A DNA stretch of 64,000 bases from Verticillium longisporum (GCA_019188255.1 JAETXT010000007.1:5146001-5210000); one strand, 5' to 3'. Shown: positions 35,769-47,572, counted from the stretch's first letter. A program made the numbers and translations. The notes: generated by a model from the sequence alone, not told the origin.

Positions 35769-36805
35769 ACTGCGAGTACATTGGACCTCACACGGGGAAG
35801 AGAGGAGAACCTAATTATCAGACCTGACATGATACCACTTCGGATGCCAGGACAAAGACGGATGCACTGGAACGCTGTGCCGAGACACGTGGACGTCTGG
35901 ACTTTTCCGTTCAAAGCCTGGGGCTTGGAGAGGTCCTGGTGTCGTCCACGTCGATCGGCCAGACCGCCGTGTCCACCAGCATATACATCGTACAAACAGC
36001 ATAGCATGGCGCGAGGGGAAGATGGCAATGTGTATACGGTCGAGAGATAGCAGACAGATAACAAGAAAAGTACATGACACACTGCTCCATCTCGATTGCA
36101 TTGTGATGCACATGACATGTTGGCAAGCTGACGTCTTGTCCGAAAGACAGCGGCCCCAGGTGAACCAGACACTGCACAGCAATCGTGTTTCTGCTTGTGC
36201 AGATGCACATGCGTGCCGGCGCAGGGGTAATGAACTCGCTGGCCAGCGAGGCCGACCCTTGCTCTGATGGCTGCCTACCTTTCCTTTGAGACTGAGTTCC
36301 AGTGTTTTTCGAGCAAGGAAGCCCCACTGCGAAACGCGGCCACGATGCGGCTCGAGGCTGACGGCTGCACCGCCGCTCCATGGTTACTGAACAGGGCCCA
36401 ATCAGAGAAGGGCGGGATGCCTTGCAGCGGCTTGGCGCCCACCCAAGCCTCGTAATGACGACGCACTATGAATCCCAGGCCGCGTGGGTTGGTGGACTGC
36501 ACCTGGGAACACCATTTGACAACGGAAATGAAGTTGATAGCCTGATCACTTCCATTTTATTTTTCTTTTCATTCATTTCTTCATACCTCACCGTGCGTCC
36601 ATATCATATCCACCTATACATCTGGGTCACGACTGGGATACTCGCGGAAGCCCGTGGTCAGCTGCCTCGAAACCGATACGAGCCGACATCAGGCTGCAGC
36701 AAGTACCAGACCTGCTGGACAACTTCATCCGACGGAACCTCGAACCGACAACCTAGACTTGAAATAAGCTGACATCGTGCAAAATCACCGAGTCTCCTCT
36801 TCGCC
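35643..36805. other. Intergenic region with a CA microsatellite
   Basis: 3' flank of the preceding gene and promoter of the next, both on +. Apart from the CA repeat no feature was recognised; the minus-strand frames full of Cys-Val are shadows of the microsatellite. Confidence 0.5.
35712..35770. repeat. CA dinucleotide microsatellite
   Basis: About 59 bases of nearly pure CA, with one AAA interruption at 35760-35763. It begins 70 bases after the stop of the proline-rich membrane protein, so it probably lies in the 3' UTR. Confidence 0.95.
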
Positions 36806-38390
36806 ATGCTCGACGAAAACTTGCCGAGTTTCCGCTTCCAACCCTCCTCCGATTCGCCTCTCAACACAGTCCTTTACTTCTCCCACAATGGCTCCGATCC
36901 AAGTGCGCAGTACCTCCTGATGCGCGCCGACCCGGCAGTCCCCGCGTCCAGGAACAAATACGCTGTCGCCCTAGCCGACGTTTCCTCTCAGTCCATCATC
37001 TACGCCGAGGTCCTTGTCGAGCCGTCGTGGTCGCAGCCAACGCTCTCGACGGCCGAGATCCGCGCTCAAAATGGCCAGCCGCCCCCGCCGACACCGATCA
37101 CCCCAGACACGGTCACGCTGAACCTCTACAACCCAGACTCGCAGGTCGTGATTCGCTCGAAGCCGGGGTCTTGGGGCAAATCGGACAGCTGGGAGTTTGA
37201 GCTTCCTGAGCAGTCGTTCCGCGCGCCCAGTGCCAGCAAGATCGACCTCGACGCTGGCGAACCTCCCATCAGCGACCTTGTGCCCAAGGCCGTCTTTCGT
37301 TGGAAGAAAGAGTCGAGGCTCGGCAGGGAGATGACGTGCTATCTGGTGGGCAAGAGCGTCGGCGGCAAGAAGAGCAAGGAGCCTGATATTACGGTGGCCA
37401 TGTTCAAGGAGGGACGTCACGACAGCACCGTCACCATTTACGAACCCAATCTGCGTCGTGTCGATGTACAGGATCAGAAGGGACTCGATATCGTGTTGCT
37501 CCTTGGGGCTGAGGTCATTCGTGATCTTTTTCTAAACCCAAAGATGGATCCCTTCAACGTTTCTGGTGCGCCACCCTTGGCATCTTCCGGACGGCGAAAG
37601 GACTCTCGCGGGGCGTCGGCATCTCCCGGCACCGCGGCACCAATGTCTGGGGCCATTGGTGCCCCTCCGCCGCAGCCCACCTCCTACCAGGCGCAGTCCA
37701 ACATGGCGCCATCACGCGACCCTCGCCAGCAAGACATTGACGCTGAGACGAAGCGACTTCAGGCCATGGTGGCTGAGGAGGAACGACAAGCTCGCGAACG
37801 GGAACGCCAGACGCGCGAACAGGAGCGCCGCGATGCTGAGGAGGCTCGACGCATCAAAGACATGCTCAACAGGGAAGAGGAAGAGCGACGCCGTAAGCAG
37901 GCCGAGGTGGACCGCGAAACAGAGCGCCTACGGAAGCAGTACGGCGTCAACGCGCAGGGGTTTGCAGCCAACAGTAGCCTGCCGCCCGACGCTCACGCAC
38001 CGCATCTGCCGCCGCGGCCGGGCCCCGGCGCGACGCACTCTCACGGTGCTGGCAGGGGACGGGGCAGCCCGGGACTGTCGCCATACTTTTCGAGCAGCGC
38101 ACACGGCCACTCGCAGCCCCCGCCGAGACCCTCGAGCGCCGGCCCGCAGACCCCCGCCATGTCGGGGGCAGCAGCGGATGGTGGAAGCCTGGGCCGTCGA
38201 CGCCCGGGGAGGCGCTGCGGCTACGAGCTCAGGAGGTGCAGGTAGGGGAGGCAAGAAACCGGCCAACCCGCTGCACGGTTTACTCAACGGGCACGGGCCG
38301 TACGGGAACGCGGCGGCGAGCGTCAGCAATTTCTTCCACGGCGCGGCATCGAAGCACGAGAGCAAGCTGTCGAAGAAGCGCAGCATGTGA
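36806..38390 (+). CDS. Fungal coiled-coil protein of unknown function
   Basis: About 527 residues. Residues 1-240 form an apparently globular beta-rich region (FRFQPSSDSPLNTVLYFSH, YAVALADVSSQSIIYAEVLV, FRWKKESRLGREMTCYLVG, PDITVAMFKEGRHDSTVTIY, GLDIVLLLGAEVIRDLFLNP) that looks well conserved, although I cannot name the family. A Pro/Gly linker leads to a long charged coiled coil (EEERQARERERQTREQERRD, EEEERRRKQAEVDRETERLR), then a Gly-rich tail ending SKLSKKRSM. The reading frame gains one base near the G5 run 38164-38168; without correction it stops at 38243 with a different tail. The corrected tail joins MSG to a Gly/Ala-rich segment with NPLHGLLNGHGP. The ATG follows a typical A/C-rich context. 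Confidence 0.75.
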
Positions 38391-40490
38391 GAGAGGGGCG
38401 CGAGCTGTTTGGGGGTGGGATGGACTTTCGGGCAGCGATTTGGTTTACCGCATGCATACATGGCTCAGCGTTTGATTTGGCAGCTGCACACCCTACATTC
38501 ATGAATAACGAATTCTATTGGAATGACCCGGGTCATTGTTTATTAACGTCGGTTGTATTGGCAACGTGATCGTGTACGGTTGGGCCTTGGTCAGAGGCCT
38601 CTCCTATTGCGAGGTTCGTCTTATTGATGGAACCGTGCCATGACGAAGCCAAAACGCAAGTCCTGTTGGCCCCTACGCATTGCTGAACCCCCAGCGTCGA
38701 GCGAGCCCCGAGCTTTAGCCCCCAACTCATCCGGCCGGAATGGTCTCTGATCTCTGACAGTGATGGGACGGGCCCACTGGGACAGCAACTGGGTTGCAGG
38801 CATGATCGATCACGTGGGGCTGGCGTGCTCTCTGGGAGATGAATCCGGCCTAACTGGCTGCCCGGAGACTGTCCGGGGGACATGGACATAAGAAACTCCG
38901 TGGCATTTCAATGACTTGGTGAGAGGGCTCAGCGGGCATGCCACCTATGGACCTTCCCCTGCCAGGTACCTGGGTACCGTACCACTGGTGGTCAGGCAGG
39001 CAGGGAGCTAGTGAGGCAGGTGTGTGTGCCTGCCGCGAGTGTCGACCTTAATAAGTTTAGGTAGTATAAATTCAATAGGAAGGTTCGAACAGCGCCTTGG
39101 AACACGTCGGTTTTTAGCTTGGGGCCCCTTTGCCAATGCCTAATCCCTAGGCCTCTCGCATTAACTTAGTGTTCAATCGAGAACATCATCATTGGGGATC
39201 GCCCAGACATGAATTTTCATTTCCTTCCACAACACCTTTCCCCCATCCCCTCCCTCTCTCCTCGCCTCTCTCTCTCTTTTTTTTTTTTTTTTTTACGTTT
39301 TTCTTTTTCTTTCTCTCCCGGCATCGCGTCATGGACACGTACAATCACCGTTCATGATCCACGGCGCCCGTTCAAAGATACCGCGCTACATTGCACTGCG
39401 CAATTGAACGACGCTACTACTGACTACCTTACCTATTACGGTACCTGCGTACCTTTACGTGAACCTCGTCGAACCGAGGAGAGCACCTCCCTGCCTAGGT
39501 ACCTTGGGTGGGTGGGCTTATGAGGCTGCATCAAGGAGCTAGTTGCGCCCCATGGCAGATTATCATCGATAGCATCAGCTCCTTGTCATTACCTCACTTC
39601 CCACCTCGAAACCGCGCGGATTCTAGCTTCTCCATCGTCGCCTGACGCTGGTACATCAAACAAATCCCACAGTGGCAGCTCCACCTTTCCACCCGCCCAC
39701 TGGAGCGAGTCCCTCACACGCCATATCCTCCCCACCCAGAGACCCCGTTGCGCGCGAGGCCATCAGCCGCGTTCTCGAATCAGGCCTATATCATACGCCT
39801 TCGTCACTAGCCGACGACAAGAAGAAGAACGACAACCCTTACGACACCCTTTACCTGCCGAGGCGGGTGGAACAGCACCAAATTCTGTCAGCCACGCAAA
39901 GTTCCGGACACAATCGCATCACGGCTGGCTGTAAACTCGTAACCCGCCCAGACCAAGAAGGTAATGCAAAGTCCGGTTACTTGACGCCTTCACGCTTCAC
40001 CCTATCCGTGTCAGCCGAGAATAGCGTTGTCAATGCTATCCTATCGCAAGCCACTCTTCCACCTCCCGCCAACACCTCCCTGACTAGGGATTACATGTCT
40101 TCTCTTGCGCCATACCATCCCGACCACCAATTTATCTTTTTCACCCCTTCTCCCCATCCTTTGCGCCTAGACGATCGGCTGACGTTTCCAGACGTCTCCA
40201 GACGTCTCCAGACGTCTCAACCCCCATCTGCCACCAGAGGCCTCGCAGCACGCTGACCTCGGACTGTCATCGTGCCCGCCACGTCGGCCTCATCCTAGCC
40301 CGGCCATTTCTTCACCCGACCGGTTGGGTCAACCCACCACCCACCCACTCACACACCCCTACCAGCTCAACTCCGGCGGTGGCGTTTCGGCCAACATCTG
40401 CTTCCGGCTCCCACCCAAAACCCTCCGGAACTCTCAATTGCATTACCAATTCACCTGCATCCTACCTCACACCCTCTCAACGCGCCAATC
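38391..40490. other. 2.1-kb intergenic region with promoter-like tracts
   Basis: No supported gene. Notable elements: GGTACC palindromes at about 38964-38980, 39440 and 39500; a CT-rich stretch with a T16-18 run at about 39238-39320; and a 10-bp tandem repeat at 40181-40220. A long open frame at 39672-40256 has no ATG near its start and lies in the probable leader of the next gene, so it is not called. Confidence 0.45.
40181..40220. repeat. 10-bp tandem repeat with GACGTC palindrome
   Basis: Four consecutive units of GACGTCTCCA, two exact and two with one change (GACGTTTCCA, GACGTCTCAA). The first is preceded by T, giving TGACGT, the half site of CRE-type bZIP elements. It lies about 270 bases before the next start codon, where a regulatory array would be expected; its function is inferred only. 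Confidence 0.75.
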
Positions 40491-43121
40491 ATGGCCGCGG
40501 CCGCAGATGATGCGCCTCCCAGCATGGAGGTTGAGGGTCGTTATTGGGAGTCTTTCAATAGCGCCATTGCCGAAGAAGACCAACGCCTGCTTGATCGGTT
40601 CATCGAAGAGACCAAGGACCTTCGCAATGAATTGGCGAGCATGCAGCGCGACAAGGTGCGGGCCGAAGAAAACCTCCGCCAGATCAATCTCGCTTACCAG
40701 AACTATGAGGAACGGCTCGAGACGAGGCGTCGTGAGTTTGAGCTCCAACAGAGAGCCCTGGCGGCTGAACGCGCAGTCCGACGTGCCAAGATGACTGCGT
40801 GGTTTGGCTCGCGCGGCACCTCATCACACCCCAAACCACCCAGCGATGAGCATGTCGACGTGGCCCATGGCGATATCACCAATGGTATCGTCGTCAGCAC
40901 CCGGCGCATCAAGGACGGCAGGACCAGCCTACCTGACGGACCCCAAGCAGCCGCCGCCACCAACGGGGCGGCCCCCAGATACCACCATACGTTTGCCGCA
41001 GCCAACAATGTGGGCGCCACCAACGATATCGGCCAGCTCGATGATCTCACGGGCGTCGAGGTTTTTGATGGCGACGGGAATTTTGTCGCGCCCGTGAAGA
41101 GCATCCCGGCACAGAACGCAGTGGTGTCGCTGCTGTTGGGACTGCCAGTCAAGCGTCGCGTCAACACGCGCCCTGGCCGCACCTTTGATCTGGACAAGTT
41201 CAACTCTATCTACGACAAGCGGTACACGTATGCCAACGGCCCCAATGCGAAGCCGGCGAGGTGGACCGCCGTCATGCTGCAGGCTACAGGCGACGTGCTC
41301 GAGGGCGCCAAACGCTGCCTTAACTGTACCAAGAACCTGGGCCCCTTCGATACGTGCATCATTCCACGAGGGCCCAATTTCCGCAAGTGCGGCAACTGCG
41401 AGTGGTCCAAACAGCCGTGCCAGATGCCTGCGGAAGAGGCCGTGAGCGACGAAGACGACGATGAAGCTCGTTCGACGCCAAAGACGGGCGTCCAGGAGGA
41501 TGTGGCCCAGTACAACGCGGCCGCACCCCAGGACGACCTTGATGATTCGCGGGATGACAGCCCTGCCCCTAACGCGCTGCGGAAGCGACCAAAGGGCATC
41601 ACGACTATTCAGCAGCAGCAGCAGCATCAAAACGTGTATCACTGGCAAGGCGACAAGACGCCCAAGCAGACTTCTCCCGAGGATGACTCGACCGAGGAAG
41701 ACATGGAACCCATCACAGCCAGCAATCTCGTGCTGCGTCACAACGGCGTCGAGTACACCCACCCTGGATGTATGCAAGGCGTCCCTCTCGTGAAGATTGA
41801 CCAGAGCCATCCGTACTGGGCGCCCGTCTGGGGGCCTGATCTCGAGACCGCGGCTATCCAGCCCGCCTTGGAGTCGTGGCGTGTCAAGCACGAAGCTGCG
41901 CTCAAGGGAAACACGAGCAGCAAGTTTCAGGTCGGACGCCAAGTCAACCGTGGCGAGACGATTCTCAAGTTCTTGAGGCAAGCCGACATCAGCCCTTACC
42001 AACTGTTGAGCAAAAACTATGTCAACTCGCGCCTGGTCGGCTACGATACGCTGTTCCGACTCGCCGATACCTACTTCGTTCTCGAAAGTTTCGGCACAAT
42101 GGACATCACTCCTCTGGAATGGATCCGGCACAGGCTGCATGAAGTCATTCAAGAGGAGGGCCCGCACTTCAAGCTCTACGCCAAAGTACACAATTTCTAC
42201 CATGACCGCAAACTGGAGGCCCTTCGACTGGCAAACGGAAAGAGGAGTATCGGCCGCCCTTCGGGTATGAAGATGTCGGGAAAGAAGAGGAAGAGTTTGA
42301 ATGATACGCCCATCAAGGCTGTCGTGCCTCCGGCCGGAGCTGGTCCTATCTCGGTCGGGCCCCTTCCCGGTCATGATGTTGTTGCGCAAGTATCAGCGGC
42401 GGCGATGCATCATGCGCAGAATCTCAGCGCCGAGTCCGAGCAGGAACGGCCGTATAAACGGAAACGAAAACCCCTCGTCAATAGTCGCAACGGCACGCCT
42501 TTGAACGACGAGGGCGAGGGCGAGGGCGAGGGCGAGGGCGACTACGACTTGCAGTATGACGGATACACCGATACGGACGACTACAGTGGTGATCAGATTA
42601 GCAACCACGATTTCTGCTTGAGCTCCGTCAAATCGCGCATCAATACAACGAGCACATCTGTTACGCAGTATTGGCATTGGGTCGATATCGAGGGTGGCAC
42701 AGACGATGTTTTTGAGCACCAGGTCTTGTCTGACTGCAATCCGCCGTCGTGGGGTTGTACTCTAACCCGGTCAACTTTCACTTCACGCCGCAAGACGTTG
42801 TGGACATTCAATGGGCGGCCGACACGCGCAAAGTGGTTGTACGATGCCGGCCTGGCGTCGAAAAGGACGAGCAAACCGGCCAAGAACGCGGTGACATGAT
42901 TGCCGATTTTGCCCGCGAGCGCACCAAGCGGCGATTCCTTGTGTTTTGTGAGAAAAGGGGAATCAAAATCGTCAAGACGACGAGGTTCGTGTCTCCTTCT
43001 CCTGTCATTTCTGTGCTCTTTCACTAACCAGACTGTTAGTGACGCCATCGAACAGGCGTGGGAGACGACCAAGTCGCCCTTTGTTGATCCCGTCGAGGCT
43101 TCCGAGTTGGAGATGGTCTGA
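40491..43121 (+). CDS. Coiled-coil protein with a fungal DUF3716-like Cys motif
   Basis: About 858 residues, likely nuclear. Exons 40491-42984 and 43040-43121 (GTTCGT...TTAG). N-terminal coiled coil (RFIEETKDLRNELASMQRDK, RRREFELQQRALAAER). Near residue 250 a DUF3716-like module: WTAVMLQATGD, then CLNC, GPFDTC, RKCGNCEWSKQPC. Acidic, polyQ and Lys/Arg-rich segments follow (KMSGKKRKSLND; KRKRKP), then a GAGGGC-repeat-encoded Glu-Gly tract (42508-42540) and a C-terminal conserved-looking block (NFHFTPQDVVDIQWAADTRK, RRFLVFCEKRGIKIVKTT). That block is in a frame one base off; a G is missing in the run 42751-42754. Function is unknown. Zinc-like Cys pairs and basic clusters suggest a chromatin or DNA-associated role, which is inference. 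Confidence 0.8.
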
Positions 43122-43740
43122 GAACGCCGTACTTCACCGCTTGCCTTGGACCGGGCAGCTATCTCAGATTTGGGGGGTAATTTTCATACTTGTTTCTGGT
43201 GGAGGAGATACCCGAGGCGCGCATTCGATGGAGGACAACTTGCTTGCGACCGGCGTTGCCATGGGCGTAATTTACTTGGCGTTAATGGTTCATCTCAAGA
43301 GACAAAGTTCTTTTATAGCATCTGTTCATTTTGCGCTGGACTCAAGTCAAGCAGCAGGGACACGGCGTCAACATGGTTATACGAGCCTGGCTCGAGAATG
43401 TATAATTAGGGCAGGCTGCATTATGGTGACAGCAGGCAAGCAAGCCAACTAGAAACATGTACAGCGACGCGTATGCATTGGCCCGAGTTCCTATGTCTCT
43501 TGGCGCATTGGAAGGACGAGGCACGCCGGGGTGAACATCTCCGCGCACTATCGCTTGTGGCAAATGCGCCGCGGCATCGTTGCAAATGACCCCCAGCTGA
43601 CATGCGGCGCAGCAACAGGTTTGCCTTCCAGACCAAGGGAGACGAGGCTCAATTGACGACGTACTTACTACCTAGGTTGTCGGTCGTTCAGTCTACTGGA
43701 CGCGGCGGGTGAGATTTGTCATTGAAAGGTCGCCAACACA
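43122..43740. other. Intergenic region upstream of the WD40-like gene
   Basis: About 620 bases between two + strand genes. Nothing beyond probable 3' flank and promoter was seen. Confidence 0.4.
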
Positions 43741-45597
43741 ATGGACACGCTCAGGATCCAATGCGATCGCCTCGAGGAGTCTCTTGAATCCATTGCAACA
43801 AGCGTGGAAGAGTTCTCAAGTACGCACACGACATCGCATGCCAACCTGGAGCCGCTCGTGACTGAGCTCTCTGAACTACGACGGTCCACCGCAGCTCTCC
43901 GGGACAAGGCCGCTCCTTTTGATGACGGCGCCACGCCCATCCCAGATGACGTGTTCCGTGGCATCAAGATGGTGCCGGCCAACTGCGTCGATTATGTCCT
44001 TGCTGTGCGACAGACGCTCGAGGACCCAAACCGCCAGCGACACGACTGGCAAGGCATCGTGCCAATGGACGTCGATCGACTGGTGAGGCCGCTCGAGACC
44101 GGTAGGCGGGCCTTGGACGTGGCCGTGGCCGGGCTGGACATGGCGACGGGCGTCAACGAGGCCGAGCAGACGGGTGACTCGCCGCCGTACGCAACGACGT
44201 CGATTGTGCCCGAAATCCTCTACATCAAGGTCCGCCTTGCCGAGGACCGCGACCGCAACGCCAATACAGTGCAGGCTGTGGTGCTTACCGAGTTCCTCGA
44301 GGCCCTGCAGCGCTTCGCCTCGCAGCATTCGGGCAATCTCGTGCCCCCGCCGATCGAGCAGCGCCACAGCAGCAACATGGCTTCATCCGACGCGGCCTCG
44401 CTCCCCGGTGGCAGCGGCAGCGGTGGCGGTCCGGACTCTTTCCAGGCCCCGGACGACTCTACTCGTGCGCCTTCGCCTGGTCTCGACGGTCTGGACGCCG
44501 GCGACCTCGGCCGGCCGACGCCAGCCTACTCGGCCATCAGACTACCCCCGGCACCGCAGCGTATGGACCTCCGCCACGTCTCGCGCCTGCCGACCCTCGA
44601 ATCTGAGATTCTCGGCATCGCCTTTGACGCCACGGCCCGCGTGCCCCGCGTGGCCGTGACAACGTACCACCATCGCGTGCGCTTCTTCCACATGAAGGTG
44701 CCCGAGGGGAAAACGGCACGGGAACAGATGGCGGGCCGGTTCAACCTCAACGGCACGTCCATGTGCCTCTCGCCCGTGGGACCCTTGATCGCCGTGGTGC
44801 AGGAGCACATGGACAATCTGTCAACATCAGCGTACGAGCGCCTGGAGCTGTCCAGACGGCAGGCGGGCTCACGGGAAACGCTGCATGACGGCCGCACGTT
44901 CCTGGACCCTGAAGTCGTCGTCTTTGACTATGCAAAGCAAACGTCTCTCACGAAGCACCTGCGCTGGCCCGGGGCCAGACCCTTTGCCTTCTCGCCGAAC
45001 CGGGCGTGGCTTGCCGTCAGGGGAGTCTTGGGACGCGTCGAGGTCTGGGACGTCGCCGGCGGAGGCAAGGGGGTCGGTGTCGTACGGAGCCACACTGAGG
45101 AGGTGTTCGAGGCGCGGTTCACGGCCGAAGGCGACGGTCTCGTGACCATGAGCAGGGACGGGACGCTGCGGGTGACGAGCACCAACACGTGGCAGGGGAC
45201 AGCCAAGCTCGAGGTGGCCGAGTGGAAAAACCCAGTGTTTCTCGCCGTGTCAGTAACCGGTTCCGTCGTCGTCTCGGGCTGGGGTCGAAAAGTGTACTTG
45301 TGGGATCCGGACACGGGGGCCCTCGACAAGTGGTCTCTTGATGGGCCTGGGGGCGAGGGGTGGCCACTGGCGGCGAGTCCCGACCTGAGGTTCTTGTGCT
45401 GCCGGACGGAGCAGGGCGCTGATGTCAGGGACATGGCGACGGGGCGGGTGCTGTGCAGGATGGGTTTCGGGCAGGGCTTTGCGACCTCGGCGGCGTTCAG
45501 CTTGGACAGCAAATATCTGACGGTTGGCCGGGCCGTTGGCGGACATCATGTGAGAGAGGCCCTGGGCAGGGTAGACTTTTGGGAAATCATCGAGTAG
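43741..45597 (+). CDS. WD40-like beta-propeller protein with helical N-terminus
   Basis: 618 codons without introns or breaks. Residues 1-~200 are predicted helical (LEESLESIATSVEEF, LVTELSELRRSTAALRDK, ILYIKVRLAEDRDRN). A Gly/Ser/Pro linker (~220-265) follows. The rest reads as a WD40-type propeller: ILGIAFDATARVPRVAVTTY, RPFAFSPNRAWLAVRGVLG, RVEVWDVAGGG, VFEARFTAEGDGLVTMSRDG, KVYLWDPDTGAL, YLTVGRAVGG, RVDFWEIIE. The absence of introns and the accessory setting suggest a scaffold specific to filamentous fungi. I know no specific function; it is not a NACHT protein because no P-loop is visible. It is transcribed toward the deacetylase gene, 231 bases away and convergent. Confidence 0.82.
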   Translation: MDTLRIQCDRLEESLESIATSVEEFSSTHTTSHANLEPLVTELSELRRSTAALRDKAAPFDDGATPIPDDVFRGIKMVPANCVDYVLAVRQTLEDPNRQRHDWQGIVPMDVDRLVRPLETGRRALDVAVAGLDMATGVNEAEQTGDSPPYATTSIVPEILYIKVRLAEDRDRNANTVQAVVLTEFLEALQRFASQHSGNLVPPPIEQRHSSNMASSDAASLPGGSGSGGGPDSFQAPDDSTRAPSPGLDGLDAGDLGRPTPAYSAIRLPPAPQRMDLRHVSRLPTLESEILGIAFDATARVPRVAVTTYHHRVRFFHMKVPEGKTAREQMAGRFNLNGTSMCLSPVGPLIAVVQEHMDNLSTSAYERLELSRRQAGSRETLHDGRTFLDPEVVVFDYAKQTSLTKHLRWPGARPFAFSPNRAWLAVRGVLGRVEVWDVAGGGKGVGVVRSHTEEVFEARFTAEGDGLVTMSRDGTLRVTSTNTWQGTAKLEVAEWKNPVFLAVSVTGSVVVSGWGRKVYLWDPDTGALDKWSLDGPGGEGWPLAASPDLRFLCCRTEQGADVRDMATGRVLCRMGFGQGFATSAAFSLDSKYLTVGRAVGGHHVREALGRVDFWEIIE

Positions 45598-45828
45598 ACA
45601 CCTTTGATTCTTTAGGGGCTGACGGGGAAAAAAAAGCATGGTTCGCATTGAGCATTACGACCGTGTCGGATGGTCAGTCGATCGGACATTGAACGATCCA
45701 TCCTTCTGTCCCCTTCTCGTCCAGAGCTCCGAAGCATATTATAACCCGACACCTGCCAGGATTGCGTCTCCTCCATGTACCATCAAAGAGATTATGCGAC
45801 CTGGACGAATGTTAGAGTGAAGGCAGCT

Positions 45829-47572
45829 TCATGCGCACGTTCCAAAGCCAGTCTGGCATCCTGTCCCACAATGATCTCCAGTGGAGCCGCACCATCCAGC
45901 TCTCGAACAGCACGTTGCACCAAGCGGCTCCTTCGCACAAGTGGCACTGCCATGGCTCGGGCCACAACGACCATTCGTGGACGGAGGGCGAGCGGTAGTC
46001 GTTGGCGCGGGCGGCGTGGTGGTAGTCGTCGCCGCGCCCGGGCTCGAGCCGGAACACGTCCCGAAGCCGACCTGGCATCCCGACCCGCAGTGCGCGGATG
46101 AACTACCACACCAGCCGGCCGATGAGCAGCATGTAGCCCCAGGCTCGCGAGCGCAAGTTTGCCGGCCCTGGTTCACGCCACAGCGGCCATTGGTCGTGGC
46201 AGGGAGGGTTCCCGTGGGCTGCGCAACCGAGGTTGTGCGTGTCGTGGACGGCGGGTTCGGGGTGCCAACGGTGCGGTACCAGTTGGCTTTGGGGTCACCG
46301 AGACACTCTCCGACGGTGACGGCGCGGAAACCGTTGCGCTGGAGCGAGGCAAGCATGTAGTCCGTCAGGTTGTAGACGCTCTGCTGCACGGGGTCGTGCT
46401 CGATGTGAAGGAACTTTGCAGTGGCGGGGTTGGCGTCCTCCACAGCAGCGTCCCAGATGTCTTTTGAGCCTTGTATAGCTAATGGACTATTGCGAAGGTA
46501 TCCCTCCGTGTCAAGGTCAAAATAGGTAATGTGATAGCCAAACTCGTTGAGAAGCGTCTCACACGCGCCGTCGCACGCAGAATAGGGGGGTCTAGCTTAT
46601 TAGTCAAGCGTTGTAAGGGTCGCAAGAACGACGGTGGTCATACCTCATATAAGTCGGAAAGTAGCCGAATAGATCAGCCAGGGCGATCTCAAGGTAGTTC
46701 ATCTGGTTACGGAATTTGGACTCGGTGAGTGTCGTCAGACGTTGGTGGGACCAGGTATGGCTCGCGATTTGATGGCCCTCGGCAACCATGCGCTGTGATC
46801 CGTCAGCTTGGCAATCCTTTGCAAAGATACGAGAAGTGGCCTCACCCTAAGGAGCCCTGGCCACGCGGTGTTTGGGTCATTGATTTTGCCCTTTCCCAGG
46901 TTGTTGCCTGTCACGTAAAACGTCGCCTTGGCGTTGTAGGCCTGGGCAAAATGGTAAGCGACATGGGTTTGAAATGATGCATCGCAGGTCGCCGCTCAAC
47001 CTACCTTGAGCTTGTCGAGCAGGTCGTCAGTGTAAATGTAGGGCCCATCGTCATATGTTAGGGCGATATCACCAGGCCGCGTGCAGCGACGGACCGATGT
47101 GCCATAAGGTACGCTGCCGACTTTGGGCCGCGGGACATTCTTCGTCTCAGGACCGCTGGGCCGGATGTTGGCATCGCAGGCTGGTCCGTATTCGATCTGA
47201 CAGGACGGTGCTGAGCAGTAAAGATATCCCTGACCGCACCATCTGATGTCTATCCGTCAGGGCCAGCACTGCGTCGTGGGAATGTGACAGTACTTACCCG
47301 GCGCTGGAACAGCACATACCAGCTTCGCACGAGGTTCCAAAGTCTATACCACATCGTGCACCCTGTCGCTTTTCCAAGATGACGGTGGTCTCTGTCTCGT
47401 CGACATCTGCATGCGACTTGACGGTTGCTAGCTTGCGGTCCATGGCTTGCCGCCGGCCAAAGCGCGCACTCTGCAGGGCATCTCGTCCCTCCGCAAGGAC
47501 AGTGTCCGAGGCTTGTCCAGCAACGGGTCCTACCAGGCTCGCAAGAGCGAGGGCAACTATGTCGCCACGCAT
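45829..47572 (-). CDS. Secreted chitin/polysaccharide deacetylase with three CBM18 modules
   Basis: 506 residues in five exons: 47572-47298, 47242-47005, 46941-46846, 46792-46644 and 46591-45829; total length is a multiple of three. A signal peptide (MRGDIVALALASLVGPVAGQ) is followed by one CBM18 chitin-binding module (CGIDFGTSCEAGMCCSSAGWC). The CE4 NodB domain comes next: metal/catalytic motif TYDDGP, HTWSH metal-binding motif, and the later LDTEGY and FLHIEHD motifs. Two more CBM18 modules separated by Thr/Pro linkers end the protein (CGVNQGRQTC..., CGPSHGSATC...). The family removes acetyl groups from chitin or other GlcNAc polymers, giving chitosan-like products outside the cell. It shares strand and neighbourhood with a GT2 synthase and a second deacetylase, suggesting a common polymer. 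Confidence 0.95.

Noticed and set aside
35711..36208. Minus-strand frames rich in Cys-Val
   Set aside because: They are translations of the CA microsatellite.
39079..39092. GGTTCGAAC word resembling a tRNA B-box
   Set aside because: No matching A-box or cloverleaf could be built around it.
39672..40256. 194-codon open frame upstream of the DUF3716-like gene
   Set aside because: Begins with GTG, with no in-frame ATG until far inside, is Pro/Ser-rich, and lies in the likely 5' leader of the next gene.
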